Below, in pieces: positions 32,709-43,602 of a stretch of DNA of 64,000 nt (positions within the stretch are counted from its first letter, which is position 1; each line of letters starts with the position of its first letter). Origin of the DNA: Meandrina meandrites (Eukaryota; Cnidaria; Anthozoa; Scleractinia; Meandrinidae); the NCBI GenBank assembly GCA_963693305.1, contig OY855906.1, positions 20,944,161 through 21,008,160 of the forward strand, in the 5' to 3' direction. The notes under the pieces were generated by a model. That model searched no databases. It was not told the origin of the DNA and worked only from the letters and a program-made list of their open reading frames with translations. The position numbers were made by a program, and so were the translations under genes.

Positions 32709-33635
32709 CTGTTGGAACAAAAAATACATGTTTATGTATGTAATGTTTAAATACGTGTAGTTTGAAACTGAAGATTTCAATAGACATCACTGTAAAGTTG
32801 TGCAGTTCCTTGCTGTTCCCCTTTTTGGCTATTTTTAACAAGCTATTTACAATGTAACACAACACAACATGCACTGTTTGTATGGGAATGTGGTAGCAAG
32901 TAATTTCTGTGAAGAATTAATAATCAATATTCATGATTTCACCACTCTGTTCCATGTGATTCTGAGTCACAAGACATCTGAAAGATCTGTCTATGAAAAC
33001 ATGAAAAACGGGAAAGATGTCGATAAAGGTTGCATCTTATCCTGTTGATTACCCAACTAGTTTTTTAGTTATAGGCACTCAAAGCTAAATTAAGAGTGTT
33101 TTTAACAGGTTATACCATTCAGGGTCGGCCAGGGTTTTTGGGTATACAGTATACAAGCGCTTTTTAAATCGGGTATACAGAATATTTCACCTGAAATTTG
33201 GGTATTCGGTATATCACAATTTTTAAATTTCAGGCATACAGAATATTGCATTTCCTGAGCTTTTAATTACACATCCCAAAACGCATGAAATTAGAACGGT
33301 TCATGCAATTTAAAAATACAGTTCAGTTGAAAGAGTTCAGCAAATTAATTGTCTTGACTTTGTAAATTTAATAGTTAATGAAAAATAAGTTGACAGGCCT
33401 GTTTCGTTATTCGAATCCACTTTTTTTACTTCAGCATATTTTTTCAGTTTATCTTAACACCAATGTTTTCAAAGCGACGGAAGCAAAGGTTTAAAGGCTG
33501 CTTGGGAGCGGTCCAAGTAGCGTATATGACAGAAGGACGGCCTCCTGAGGTGCGGACCACTGAGAAGTTTGATAAAAATGCTAAGATGGTGTAACACAGA
33601 TCGAGACACCAAATGTTTGATAAGAATGAAAACGC
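32709..33635. other. XRN1 intron with repeat scraps
   Basis: At 33045-33115 a fragment (AGTTATAGGCACTCAAAGCT...GTGTTTTTAACAGG) is related to the TTAA element at 58580-58978. A GGTATACAGTATACA-rich stretch lies at 33120-33250. No gene is visible. Confidence 0.45.
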
Positions 33636-34900
33636 ATATAAAATGTCATCAAATAATTTTGTCCTTGCCCTTGTCAGCCCAACAAGAACTTTGACTCGGA
33701 TAAATTTAGACAAGACGTATCAGAAACACTTTCAAGACTTACACACGATCACAACATCTCAGCTGAAAATTACAATAAGACCTTGAGCGATGTCTGCAAT
33801 GATCATTTTCCTCTTTAGACACGATGGGTAACTCACAGATCTCGTACTGCTTGGTACAACCAGGACCTTAAGGTTGCTAAACGCGAGAAAAGACAGGCAG
33901 AATGCAAATATAGGAAATCAGGACTTGCTGTTCACAAACAACTTTTTGAGGAATCGTGCGCTACTTACAATAACTTGCTTGAATTTTCCAAGTGTAGTTA
34001 TTATAAAGATAAAATCGAGAACGCGAACACTCGTCAACTGTTTAAAATTGTTGATGGATTTTTTACCCCACAATCTCCAGTGTTTGTACGTGGCACCTCT
34101 CCAGGATATTGTAGCTGCACACAGACTTGACTCCATGTTCTATGCTGACGACTCTCAACTCTATAAATCCCAATGATTATTCTCCTGCCCTAGACACTCT
34201 TCAAAAGTGCACTGACGATGTCATAAATTGGAACACTCTAAACATGCTCTTATGCAATCCTGGTAAAACAAAGGTCATCCAATTTACTTCCCGTTTTGCA
34301 CAACATCCTGTTCTTAACTGTTTTTCTTTTGGCAATACTACAATCAAACTGTCTGTCAAAGTACGCAATTTGGGTGTCATATTAGACAATAAGGAACTGA
34401 GCCTAAAACAACACATTAATGACATCTGCAAGAAGGCTATCCTGGCAATACGATCAATACTTAAGCCGGATGAGAAAATATCTCTTACATGACAATCTCA
34501 AATGTATCGTGAACGCTTTTGTCATTTCACGCCTGGATTACTGCAACAATATACTTAACGGCCTCCCTAAGCTTGAGCATGATAAACTGCAGCGAATTCA
34601 GAACATCACTGGAACTAAGTGGAAAGAACACATTACTCCCACCCTAAAAGACCTGCACTGGCTTCCTGTCAAATCACGCATCATTTTAAGATCCTACTTT
34701 TAACCTACAAAGCCCTTAATGGTCATTCACCAACCTACTTAACTTCTCTTTTCAACGCCTATAAACCAGCTTGTTCCTCTTTTTATCTTAATACTGAATT
34801 TCTGTATTTAACAGCATTTTTACTTTATTTATCGTTTTTTTTTATTCTTTTTAATCATGTGCAATTGTAAACGCTTTGAGAATTTTAAATGCACAATAAG
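33636..34900 (+). pseudogene. CR1/L2-like LINE with internal deletion
   Basis: The first part (about 33640-34065) encodes the linker before RT: AWYNQDLKVAKREKRQAE and KSGLAVHKQLFEESCATY, in broken frames. It then jumps directly to the RT catalytic box MFYADDSQLY (34134), so the RT fingers are deleted. After it come LLCNPGKTKVIQFTSRF, NLGVILDNKELSLKQHI, FVISRLDYCNNILNGLP and ITPTLKDLHWLPVKSRI, the usual order in CR1/L2-clade elements. The 3' end runs into an ATT microsatellite at 34903, typical for this clade. Several frameshifts. Confidence 0.8.
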
Positions 34901-34902
34901 AA

Positions 34903-34903
34903 C

Positions 34904-34943
<40 letters not shown>

Positions 34944-34953
34944 TATTATTATC
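34903..34953 (+). repeat. (ATT)n microsatellite tail of the CR1/L2-like LINE
   Basis: About 16 TTA/ATT units with one slip, directly after AAGAACTTTATT. Short 3' microsatellites end many CR1/L2-type copies. Confidence 0.8.
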
Positions 34954-35283
34954 CACATTTTCTGGAAAATAGCGAATGCACATGGCCCCTTTAGTACTCT
35001 TTAGTTTTAATTGTATGTTACATAGTCACTAAAGAATATTGCAGTTTTCTTCACTGAGGTTGTTCCTCAAGAAACCGCCATAACATTCAACTTGCAGACC
35101 CCTCGTTTTGAAAACGAGTTCGAAAATACTTCTCTCCCTTTCCCCCTTTCCACTACCTTTTTCTCATTCAGGTTGTTGGCATTTTACTTTGTGGCTGCAG
35201 AGTATACCATAAAACGAATATTCCATGCAATCTCATCGTACATGAATTCTTTAAAGCAACCTTGGCACACTGTAAGTTAAGGT
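34954..35283. other. Unassigned intronic sequence
   Basis: Nothing recognised on either strand. Confidence 0.35.
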
Positions 35284-36745
35284 TACTGATAACCTTTTCG
35301 GGGTGGAATTTTGCAAAATTACAAAAACCTACCATTAGATAGCCCACTCTTCTGGTTTTTTTTTCTTTTCTAAAAAAAAATATTTTATTACAAAGTTTTC
35401 TAGCGGAGTTATTGCAAATTTTGTGCTTTGCGTGACTAAAAAAGTTAATCCCCAAAGGTGTTATGACATGTCAACACTTCAGACCTCTGGTGAGTTTCAC
35501 CAGGGAATACATCCGGAGATGCTCCAATTACGTAATGTGTTCACAAAGAGGTTGTGTTTTATTTGTGGTCCATGCGAATTTATTGAGAATAAGCAGAAAC
35601 GTGAGAGTTCACCCTGGGTTAAAGGTAAGAAAAAGCCCGGGCCTAAGAAAGCGAAACAAAGATTTGCTTTTTGGAACGGCCTTTGCCTCTTTGGATTCGA
35701 ATTCCGCGCGCCCGATTTCGTTTTTCGTTTTTATGCCCACACATAACAAATACAATGGCTCAGATCGAGCGGCAAATAACTTTTCCTGCGAATTCGAGAC
35801 TGTTTTGTAACAAGCGACATCAGGGGGCTGTACGTTTCTATTGGTTGGTGGCATGGGCCGCATTCACACCCGCGTTGACAAGGTGTTAAAACTAATAAAA
35901 TCTTTTCGGCCCAAAAACTCTGGGTTTATTTTTCCACGAATAACCTCTCTTCAAATGAATTAATAAGGTATGTAGATTTGTCGGATTTTTACGAAATTTG
36001 GCCAAAATGATCGTGAGATATTGGTGCACAAAAGTGTGTCAGGCTTTAAAAATATTCGAAATATTTTTCCTGTGACACCTCTTTGCGTGACGCGAAACGA
36101 AAAATTTCCTATTGGCCAACTTTAGAGTCTATTTTCTCAGAAACCAATAGGAAGATCCAAAATGCCCGACACACGCGGAGGCAGCGTGGCCGAGTGGTTT
36201 AGGGCGCTGGTCTTGTAATCTGGAGGTCCCGGGTTCAAGCCCTCCACCCTGCCACTAGCTGGATTTGTTTCACGGTCGTCCCGAGTTCAAATCCTCGGTC
36301 TCGCTTTGTATATAGCCAACTGGTCTGCCTCCAGCCAGTTGGGATTTTTAACCATGTTATGTTCATTTAAAGTTATTTGTTTCCTATGTTTCAGTGGCAT
36401 GCCTAAATTAGCTATCTCGAAGCTAAGTGCATGACCACTATAAACAACATTTACATTACATTTACATTACATTACTTTGATAGCCTATCAAATGCTGATC
36501 GATATAGTGCAGTTTGTTTTGATGTAAGAGATAACGCGGGTGCGGGTAATTCAGCGAAGCGAACATCGATAATTTCAAGTTGAAGGCTCGGGCGCGCTAA
36601 CCAAAGCGATAAATTTCCAATATTTTTATATATTTGGATTCTACATTTCATAACCTTTCCATAGATATATAGTTATCCATGGTTCCACCGAAAATGACGC
36701 GCGTACGAAACATTTTCCGAACGGCACCCGAAAAGGTTATCAGTA
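35284..36745. mobile_element. 1.46-kb element with perfect 19-bp inverted ends
   Basis: It begins TACTGATAACCTTTTCGGG (35284-35302) and ends CCCGAAAAGGTTATCAGTA (36727-36745), a perfect 19-bp inverted repeat. It lies immediately before repeat copy B and contains a SINE (36180-36476). Open frames at 35423-35889 overlap in several frames and are not recognisable. No TSD was identified. Confidence 0.65.
36180..36476 (+). mobile_element. tRNA-derived SINE
   Basis: The head at 36180-36253 folds like a tRNA: acceptor GGCAGCG with a mostly complementary CCCTGCC, A box TGGCCGAGTGG, B box GGTTCAAGCCC, and TGT at the anticodon position. A second B-box-like GAGTTCAAATCC (about 36282), a hairpin AGCCAACTGG/CCAGTTGGG and an ACATTT/ACATT simple tail (about 36448-36475) follow, as in a SINE rather than a tRNA gene. 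Confidence 0.8.
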
Positions 36746-36748
36746 GAC

Positions 36749-38592
36749 TTAATTCAGATTTAAATAATGGGCAAAGTTAATACCCGAGGAGCTCAGCTTT
36801 TAGGCATGGCTAGATCTATTGTAAAAAGTTTTTGCTGTTAAAGAAATGATCTGGACATTTCATTTCAACTTAAACGAAGCGATTGTATGAAAAGGCGGCA
36901 AACTGGTTTGCACGTTGTTCACTGCTGAATTGAAAGACGGTAAGAAAGCGTGCTGGAGGACACAGATCTTCGTGAACATTTCTCGCTTTATTTACTTATC
37001 TACAGCATGGAAACTTATGCCAAGTGATTTAGGATAACCTCTTAACGGGAAGATCCGAAGTAATTGTTGACCTTAACAAGATATATCGGAGTACGAGTCA
37101 AAAACAGCGAGAGTTGAAGCACTGTCGTCGGTTCCTGCAGGTGACCAAGACTGGAAAATTAACTGAGGTCTGAGCTAATATAAAAGTGTGCTCAAAGCCG
37201 GTCAAGTTGACTGAAGTGACGGATAAAAGACTGTTAAAAGCTACACCGAAAGGAAGAAAGATATTGATCTTCGCTGATAATTCAGATTATGCAATATGTC
37301 GGTGGTGTGAGTTTATTACGAACATTGGACGAAACTACCGTTTTTGTTGCTTCATCTCTGATATTATTTGGCTGGTTTGAAAGCTTTGCCCTGCAGAATT
37401 TACAAGCCTTCTCAAAATATGAGGTAACAAACGTAAATGTACACATTTTTTTATGAGAATTTGTTTATACCTCAGTCATTTATGAGCAAATTCGATGTTG
37501 TGTCGGTTTTCAGATCTTCCCGTCAATTATAAGCTTAAACCGCTTAAATTTCGTTACATGTAAAACGGCTGCTTTCAAACCTCTTGTCCCCATTTAATGT
37601 TTCGTTTCAAATATTGTGGGTTTTTTTTAAGTTAGTGGAGTTAACTGTGAGGTTCATCGTTGGATTTTGAAAAGAATATTCAATTATCATGATTTCGCGC
37701 GCTGCATTTACAGAAAAATCCCGCAAACAAATCAAAGCAAAAACTGAGAAACCTTCGGCAACGATACTTCACACCAATGATTAAACGATTTATCATCCAA
37801 TTGCTCTATTTCACTCGCTTGCATTTTTGTCATTTTGGTGAGTGTGTTGAAATCTTGTACGCGTAATAAATTTTTAGATTCGTATACGAGTATTTACGCC
37901 GGTGTTAATATTGTGAGTTGCCTGTGCTTGGGTGAGTGAGTTCAGACTTTTCCTAACACACATTTGCCTGTTAGAAACGAAGAAATTCATTCACTTCTCT
38001 GCATGAAATTCTCTAGGGTATTTAGCAATGTGTACGATAAAACATGCAGCGTAGAAATCATGCAACCAAACCAAGATGGTTCAAAACTACACTGTAAGTT
38101 TATTAGACAGCGAGCACCACTTCCTAAATCACAAACTGTCACAATTCTTACACAAAAAAGCTGCTTAAAAATGACTTAAACCGGTTCCTAATGAATTTGC
38201 TGAGTTAGTTTTGCTGCTGTGATTTTCTTTGTTTTGGCATGAGTTCATTTTGTTTTGCCGCGAGTTCACTTTGTTCAGTGCCTTGAGTTGATCTTTTTGC
38301 CTTGACTGTTTTGAAGTAAATCAAAACAAATATCTTCGCCTTCATCAAGGTCCTTTTTACATTGAATTACCCTTAGAGTTATGAAAAGTCTTTACACTAA
38401 AATTTGATGTGTGCGCCTACATGTGTATGTGCATGAGAAACCCAATAAAGTGCAGCGACATGTACCTATATGGGCAACCGTATACACTTAGAAATAGTGT
38501 GGCTACCTATTAATTGGGAAACAGTGCGAACTCAGCAAAAAAATAATAAATAGGAGCTCCGCTTTTAGGCCTGCCTAAATCTATATATTAGG
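36749..38592 (+). repeat. Long repeat copy B, uninterrupted, 5' part of the gene family at 38614
   Basis: Collinear with copy A (16541-21560 minus its insertions). It contains a TATA-like TAATATAAAAG at about 37175-37186, coding-like pieces (KATPKGRKILIFADNSD about 37236-37290; KFSRVFSNVYDKTC about 38009-38050) and two variants of GGAGCTCNGCTTTTAGGC at its start and end. A more diverged piece of the same repeat is at about 47560-47720. It probably carries promoter, first exons and introns of the family whose main coding part follows. Confidence 0.65.
37175..37190 (+). promoter_or_regulatory. Possible TATA box of the repeat family
   Basis: AATATAAAAGTGTGCTC is conserved in copies A (18613-18628) and B (37175-37190). 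Position and conservation fit a core promoter, but no transcript start can be seen; it could equally lie within a decayed coding frame. Confidence 0.25.
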
Positions 38593-38613
38593 ATTTATAA
38601 ATTTACTGATCCG

Positions 38614-41383
38614 GTGTGTGAGAAGCTGCAAGAGTTTTTGGAAAGTGGATACCTTTGTACACAACACATATTCTACAAACTCATAAAGAACGCTGTGGAA
38701 TTTGTTGTTTCAACAAATTCTTTTTCCTCAATGGAAGGACAGTTCCAATGGGATCCTGAAATTTTGGAGTTCTTGGACACCATCGAATACTATGGCCACG
38801 AGGCCACAGTACATCTTCTCCGTGGACCAGGTTTTTATAAAACAGCTGGAGAACGCAAAGCTGATAAGCATAAATTCAACTGGAGTACCTGGAATTGGCC
38901 TTTGCCAGGACGAACAACAAGGCAAAAGGGAAGTAAGGGAAGATACTCTACCGATAGTGGCATAAATTGGCCATTGGTTCAAAACTTTCTGAGCATTATA
39001 TCTGATGCAAACAGTGGTATTGCACCTGTTTACCTTAACCAGGAATCTAAGCTGAAGCTGTTTGCAGTATCTCTTCAGGAACATGGCGTTGCTTTAAATC
39101 CAGGTCTCAGTGTTGAAGTGTACCAGGCAAAGGTTATTGGTGCAACAGCCCAGATTGGTTTACAATTCATCAGGGACAACCCTTCGCCAAAAGCTGAGGA
39201 GCTAAAGAAAAATCTTGTCAAGGAAGCACACTGTCTTTGTACTGAAACTCTAGATGGAAAAATTGCTATTCCTGTCGGAGTTCATTTTCTTCCCGGTGAA
39301 GAACAGTTGGAGAAATCAATGAGTGCTGTTAGCTGCATACAAACTTGCCTTTCTTGTTTAAAGGATAGCAAGATGGCTTTTCAGGGAGCTGTTATAAAAG
39401 GCCAGGGCCATTGCCAGTCAGGTTGTAAAAATTGCATCTGCCAGGGGGAAAGTATGTACCGAATGCTCAGGAAGACACAAGTTTGTCCACCCCGCCCTAT
39501 GGGCGTGCAGTGAGTGCCTCAAGAAAGACCAAGAATGCGTAAAGATTGTTTCTTTGGCATGGATAATAGATAGTGAGTCAACAACAGATGCAGATTTACT
39601 AACAGCTTTCCCAGATCCTGTGCATGTAGCAAAGAATGATCACGCATCATTTGCTAATTGGTATCGACTGATGGATACCAAATTAATCTTGTCGTACTTC
39701 GGACAGCAAGGATTGAAACCGTACTGAAAGAGGTTCTTTTGCCACACTTATCACTAGCTGCATGCCGAAATAGAGACAGTATGGATGTCGATACAGTAGT
39801 CGAAATTTGCTCCCCAGAAGTTAGGAAGGGACTTCAGAAAGTAAACTGCATTGTCCAGACTTTAGTCCCTGAAGTGTACCGCTTTTATGATGGCAACAAG
39901 GCAGGTGTGTTAGAAAGTCCAGTCAGTGTTTGTCCAGCATCTTGGGGGATATTATTGATAGCTGACAAAGAGAAAGGAAAGATTTTCTACACTTGCCTGC
40001 ACTACCCCATAGATGTAGTGGACACTGGCCTTAGTTGCCCTGTGGCTATAACCTACAGCCATGGGCTGCTGTTAATTGCCGCCATAGGAAAGCAGCAAAT
40101 TGTATGCTCCGATTTGACTTGAGACCATTTTTTGAACCCCGATAAAATGAACGTAAAGCAGCTTCAAAAAGCCCTCAAATATCATCAGTTGTTGCCACCA
40201 GGTAACAATTCAAAGAAGGAAGACTTACAGAAAACCCTTAAAAGCTGGATGGATGCCAATTCTTCGAATGACAGAGACGGAAAAACCAAGCTTCACACAA
40301 AAGAAATTGCAAACAAGCCAAGCATACAGGCCACAACCATTGTGTTTTCAGAGCAAGGAACTAGCATGGGAAGGTTCATGAAATTTATCTCACAATAAAT
40401 GGTTTAAAGGCCACTGGGGATGTTGTTCACTCTATCGATGTAACAGTAGGCGGTTTGTTTGGCATTGTTAGCACAAAAAGTGACTCAGAATTGTACGTTT
40501 CGTCGTCTGCAGGCAATGGGGGACTCTTTAAAGGTAACATTGCAACAGGTCGCTGTGAATGCTTGCTAAGAAATGGTAGTGAAGATCTTCAAAAGATTCA
40601 TGGAACATGTGCGAAGATGGATGAAACTGTTGTTATGGTTGATAGAGGCGACCAAAGGGTAAAAGAGTTCAAAGAGGATCTCAATAACGTGACAGTCTTG
40701 GCTGGATCTGGAAGAAGCGGAAACAAAGACGGCAGGGAAACAAGCGCCAGCTTTTCTCAACCAACTGCTGTTTGTTGTGACAAAGGTGCCGATACAGTTT
40801 ATGTATTAGATACAAGCATCAGAAGACTGAAAATGATCACGAGTACACTTGCTTTGACGACATTTCTCAAAAATTTTTGGAAGTTCTTAACGGCATTCCA
40901 GATGGCTTCAGACGACGTTAGCAGTTTGGAAGAAGCTATCACCCTTACCCAAAGTTATTACTCTTTCCTTGAGAAAGCATCTTTGAAGGTACAACAGATA
41001 AAGGGGTCCACTTCTAAAACCCAAGGACCAGATGGAACTTAGTCCTCTGCAACTTTAAACTCGGTTAAAATGATCCTTTTAGGTCTTAACTGCCTCAAAG
41101 AAGATGTAATTCACCTTAATCCAGAGTACTTGAAGTCCATCGAAGTTTACTCACACTTTTTGTAGAGAACTTTTTCTCGAGTATGAGGGGTGGAAATATG
41201 GTCACGCCCACAGTGTTAGATTTCTGCCAGCGTTTTCCAAGATGCACAAATGAACTTCTTAAACGAGTAACGAAGAATCCATTCAACTACTTCACTAATC
41301 CAAAGGCTTCCTACTATCTGCAGCCCTCGATGAAAGATGTTCTCATCCAGTTTTCAGAACTAGCAAAACTGCCAAAGCCCTGA
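38614..41383 (+). pseudogene. Decayed large gene: N-terminal domain, NHL-like propeller, SAP, transposase-like end
   Basis: The first frame (38614-39513, 299 codons) has no domain I know; it includes GYLCTQHIFYKLIKNAVEF and a cysteine-rich end (CQSGCKNCIC). A frameshift near 39490 leads to CSECLKKDQECVKIVSLAW and TAFPDPVHVAKNDHASFANW. The next frame carries propeller-like strands (ADKEKGKIFYTCLHYPIDVV), then a SAP-like helix pair (MNVKQLQKALKYHQLLPPGN, about 40147-40235) that in other proteins binds DNA. A clear NHL-type repeat follows: LAGSGRSGNKDGRETSASF then QPTAVCCDKGADTVYVLD. After a stop at 41041 and further frameshifts comes HFLVENFFSSMRGGNMVTP-like sequence (about 41150-41215), reminiscent of the last acidic motif of RNase-H-fold transposases. 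At least four frame breaks. It may be a transposon-encoded protein or a multicopy gene family; I cannot name it. Confidence 0.55.
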
Positions 41384-42110
41384 AAGGGTTGCTTAGCACC
41401 AAAGTAGATAGCTGAGCTTCAACAGTGGGCATCCCTCCATGGAGAAAGTGTCCATCAAAACACGACAAGAAATTTCTCAACCAAGCACAAGCCTGGAACA
41501 CTACCATTGAATGTTTATGAAGCCTCACCTCCCACGGAAAAGACAAAATACTTCAACGTGCTACTGCCAGATGCACGCACCAACCAAACCAAGGAGAGGG
41601 AATGCTACTGCAAGGAGGGAAACATTCTTCACCCTCGGGGGACATAAGTGTTGTATCTGCCGAGCTGTAGACCAAGATCCCTGCAAACAGGCTTGTTTTA
41701 CATCGTGAAGCTTCTCGAAGACCTGGCAGATGATGACCATATTGCTGATGTTCGACCCCCTTCTGTTTACAACCACCAGGAAAGAACACATTGTTTCCAA
41801 AGTTGGCATTAAGGGAAGAGTAAACATTAAATAGAGTGCAGATGACACTATCGAGATTAAAGAAAGCGATTATTACATTTACTTAGCATTGCTCGACTCA
41901 TCAGAAGACAAAGTTCTCTCTTTTGAAGAACCCGATCTTATCACTGATATTGACTTAATGAAAGAGAGGATGAAACCGACAAGCAATACAGCAGACCCAA
42001 AAGATTTAGGAGAATGGCAGCAACGGCAGATGACCTTCTGTTTTATTAAGAGACTAAAGGCAGCATCACACTTGAGCCTTGTGTGTATCTAAAACAACAG
42101 ATGACAAGAT
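41384..42110 (+). pseudogene. Continuation of the decayed family gene or adjacent element
   Basis: Broken plus-strand frames continue, for example LLEDLADDDHIADVRPPSVY (about 41706-41765) and LDSSEDKVLSFEEPDLITDI (about 41892-41951). These look like coding remnants with acidic stretches, but contain stops every few dozen codons. Whether they belong to the gene at 38614 is inference from adjacency. Confidence 0.35.
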
Positions 42111-42117
42111 TTCTAGA

Positions 42118-42350
42118 AACATTTTCCAAGCATTGATTCGGATGAACAAGATGGCGTGGTCTATAGGATTTCCTGTAAGTGCGACAAAGTTTACATTGGT
42201 GACATCAGGTTAAACAGAGAGGTCTACTCATGATCAAGGATACGACTCTCCAGTACCCAGACCTCAGCCATTAATAAGCAGGCCCACGAACCGGCCATTA
42301 TCCGCTTTGGGAGAAGCTAAAGACTATTGATCGAAACTTTCACTGTGAAC
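42118..42350 (+). pseudogene. GIY-YIG-like fragment of a retroelement
   Basis: The frame reads DGVVYRISCKCDKVYIGDI, then STQTSAINKQAHE and IDRNFHC-like sequence in broken frames. VVY--C-C-KVYIG with downstream TSA---H matches the GIY-YIG endonuclease module found at the C-terminus of Penelope-like and some related retroelements. It ends in a CAA microsatellite (42349-42365). Too short to assign to a clade. Confidence 0.55.
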
Positions 42351-42595
42351 AACAACAACAACAACCTAGCTCTTTCTTGACATTTTCCAGCCTTTCAATG
42401 TTCTTCTCTAGAGATACCAGTGAATCCCACTATGAGGATTAGAACTCACGAACCATAGTCAACCATCGTTCTTTTCAATCTGAAATCTGACCATTCCTTG
42501 TGACCCGTGTGATCTTTTATCATGAGAAAGTAATGACAGTCCGGCCCTACTGTGGATTGACTGATTGAGAGCTTTCAATTAATGAATAAAAAATG

Positions 42596-43594
42596 TAGGC
42601 TCGATTTCCGCCGTCCTCTCGTGTTCGGTCTTTCCTCCCCGAGAAGTGACGGCGTGAGTGGCCGATCGTGTCTGTGACGTAGATTCAAAATTTAATTTAT
42701 GCGTCGTTTCTGATTACCGGAAATGGCATAAAAAATATATGTTTTCTCGTTCCAATACGAACTTTGCCTTACGGCTTACCTGATAAGTTTATATTTTAGA
42801 TTGCTAAAGGAGTATCGAGTGTCTAAAAAAATTCTGAGACAAAGCGAAGCAAATGTTACTGAGAATCGTGACAAGCCGACACAGACTCACTACTGCGGAT
42901 TTGTCTTTGTTTTGACATGTTACACGTTTGCATGATGCTCTGCTCGAGCGGTTTGGCTCGCTTCTATTTGCAAGATATTTTGACTTCGCAAAATGTTCGT
43001 TCTGAACAGACAAGATCTGAAAATTTTTCGTTAAAGGTGATGATTACTTGCATTTAAAAACAGCTAAGCTCGGCTGTCTAATTTAACTGTTACAAATCTT
43101 GCAAGATGTGTTGTATCTTATCACGGATGAAATATTTATCTTTGTCCGTCTTCACCAGAGACTGCTGTAACTTATACACCTAATAGCTATTTAATTTGTT
43201 TTAAAGAGACACGAAGCTAGTTCTGGCTCCAACATTTGCGAACAGCAATGGACTTGTATGTCGCCGTCTCTTTCACGATGTCACCACCGTTTCTGACTGC
43301 AGGTTGAATTACAAAATCATTTTCACCATTACCCAGCTCCTCTAATGCTTTCTTGTTGCAAATCTTCCAGGTTTAAAGTTTAAAGCGCTCCAAAACATAG
43401 GCTCGATTTCCGCCTTATTCTTGGGTCCTTTCTCTGACAACATAATTTATGCAGCCTGTTTGGCCTGACAAAAATCTGCAGGCAGAATTCTGATTGGCTA
43501 AGGCAAACAAAGGAAACCTCACGCGTCCAGCCGTGCTTTCGGGGGGATGACCGCGGGCTCATTTTCCCGAAAAAGCGGCTGGAAATCGAGCCTA
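42596..43594. mobile_element. hAT-like inverted-repeat element, 8-bp TSD
   Basis: It starts TAGGCTCGATTTCCGCC and ends GGCTGGAAATCGAGCCTA. AAAAAATG flanks both sides (42588-42595 and 43595-43602), an 8-bp TSD as in hAT elements. A second copy of the left terminus (TAGGCTCGATTTCCGCC) lies inside at 43398. The interior shares a segment with 2517-3729 and encodes nothing recognisable. Confidence 0.8.
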
Positions 43595-43602
43595 AAAAAA
43601 TG

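Noticed and set aside
36180..36253. Functional tRNA-Thr (TGT)
   Set aside because: The body continues as a SINE with a second B-box-like motif and a simple tail; the anticodon stem is imperfect.
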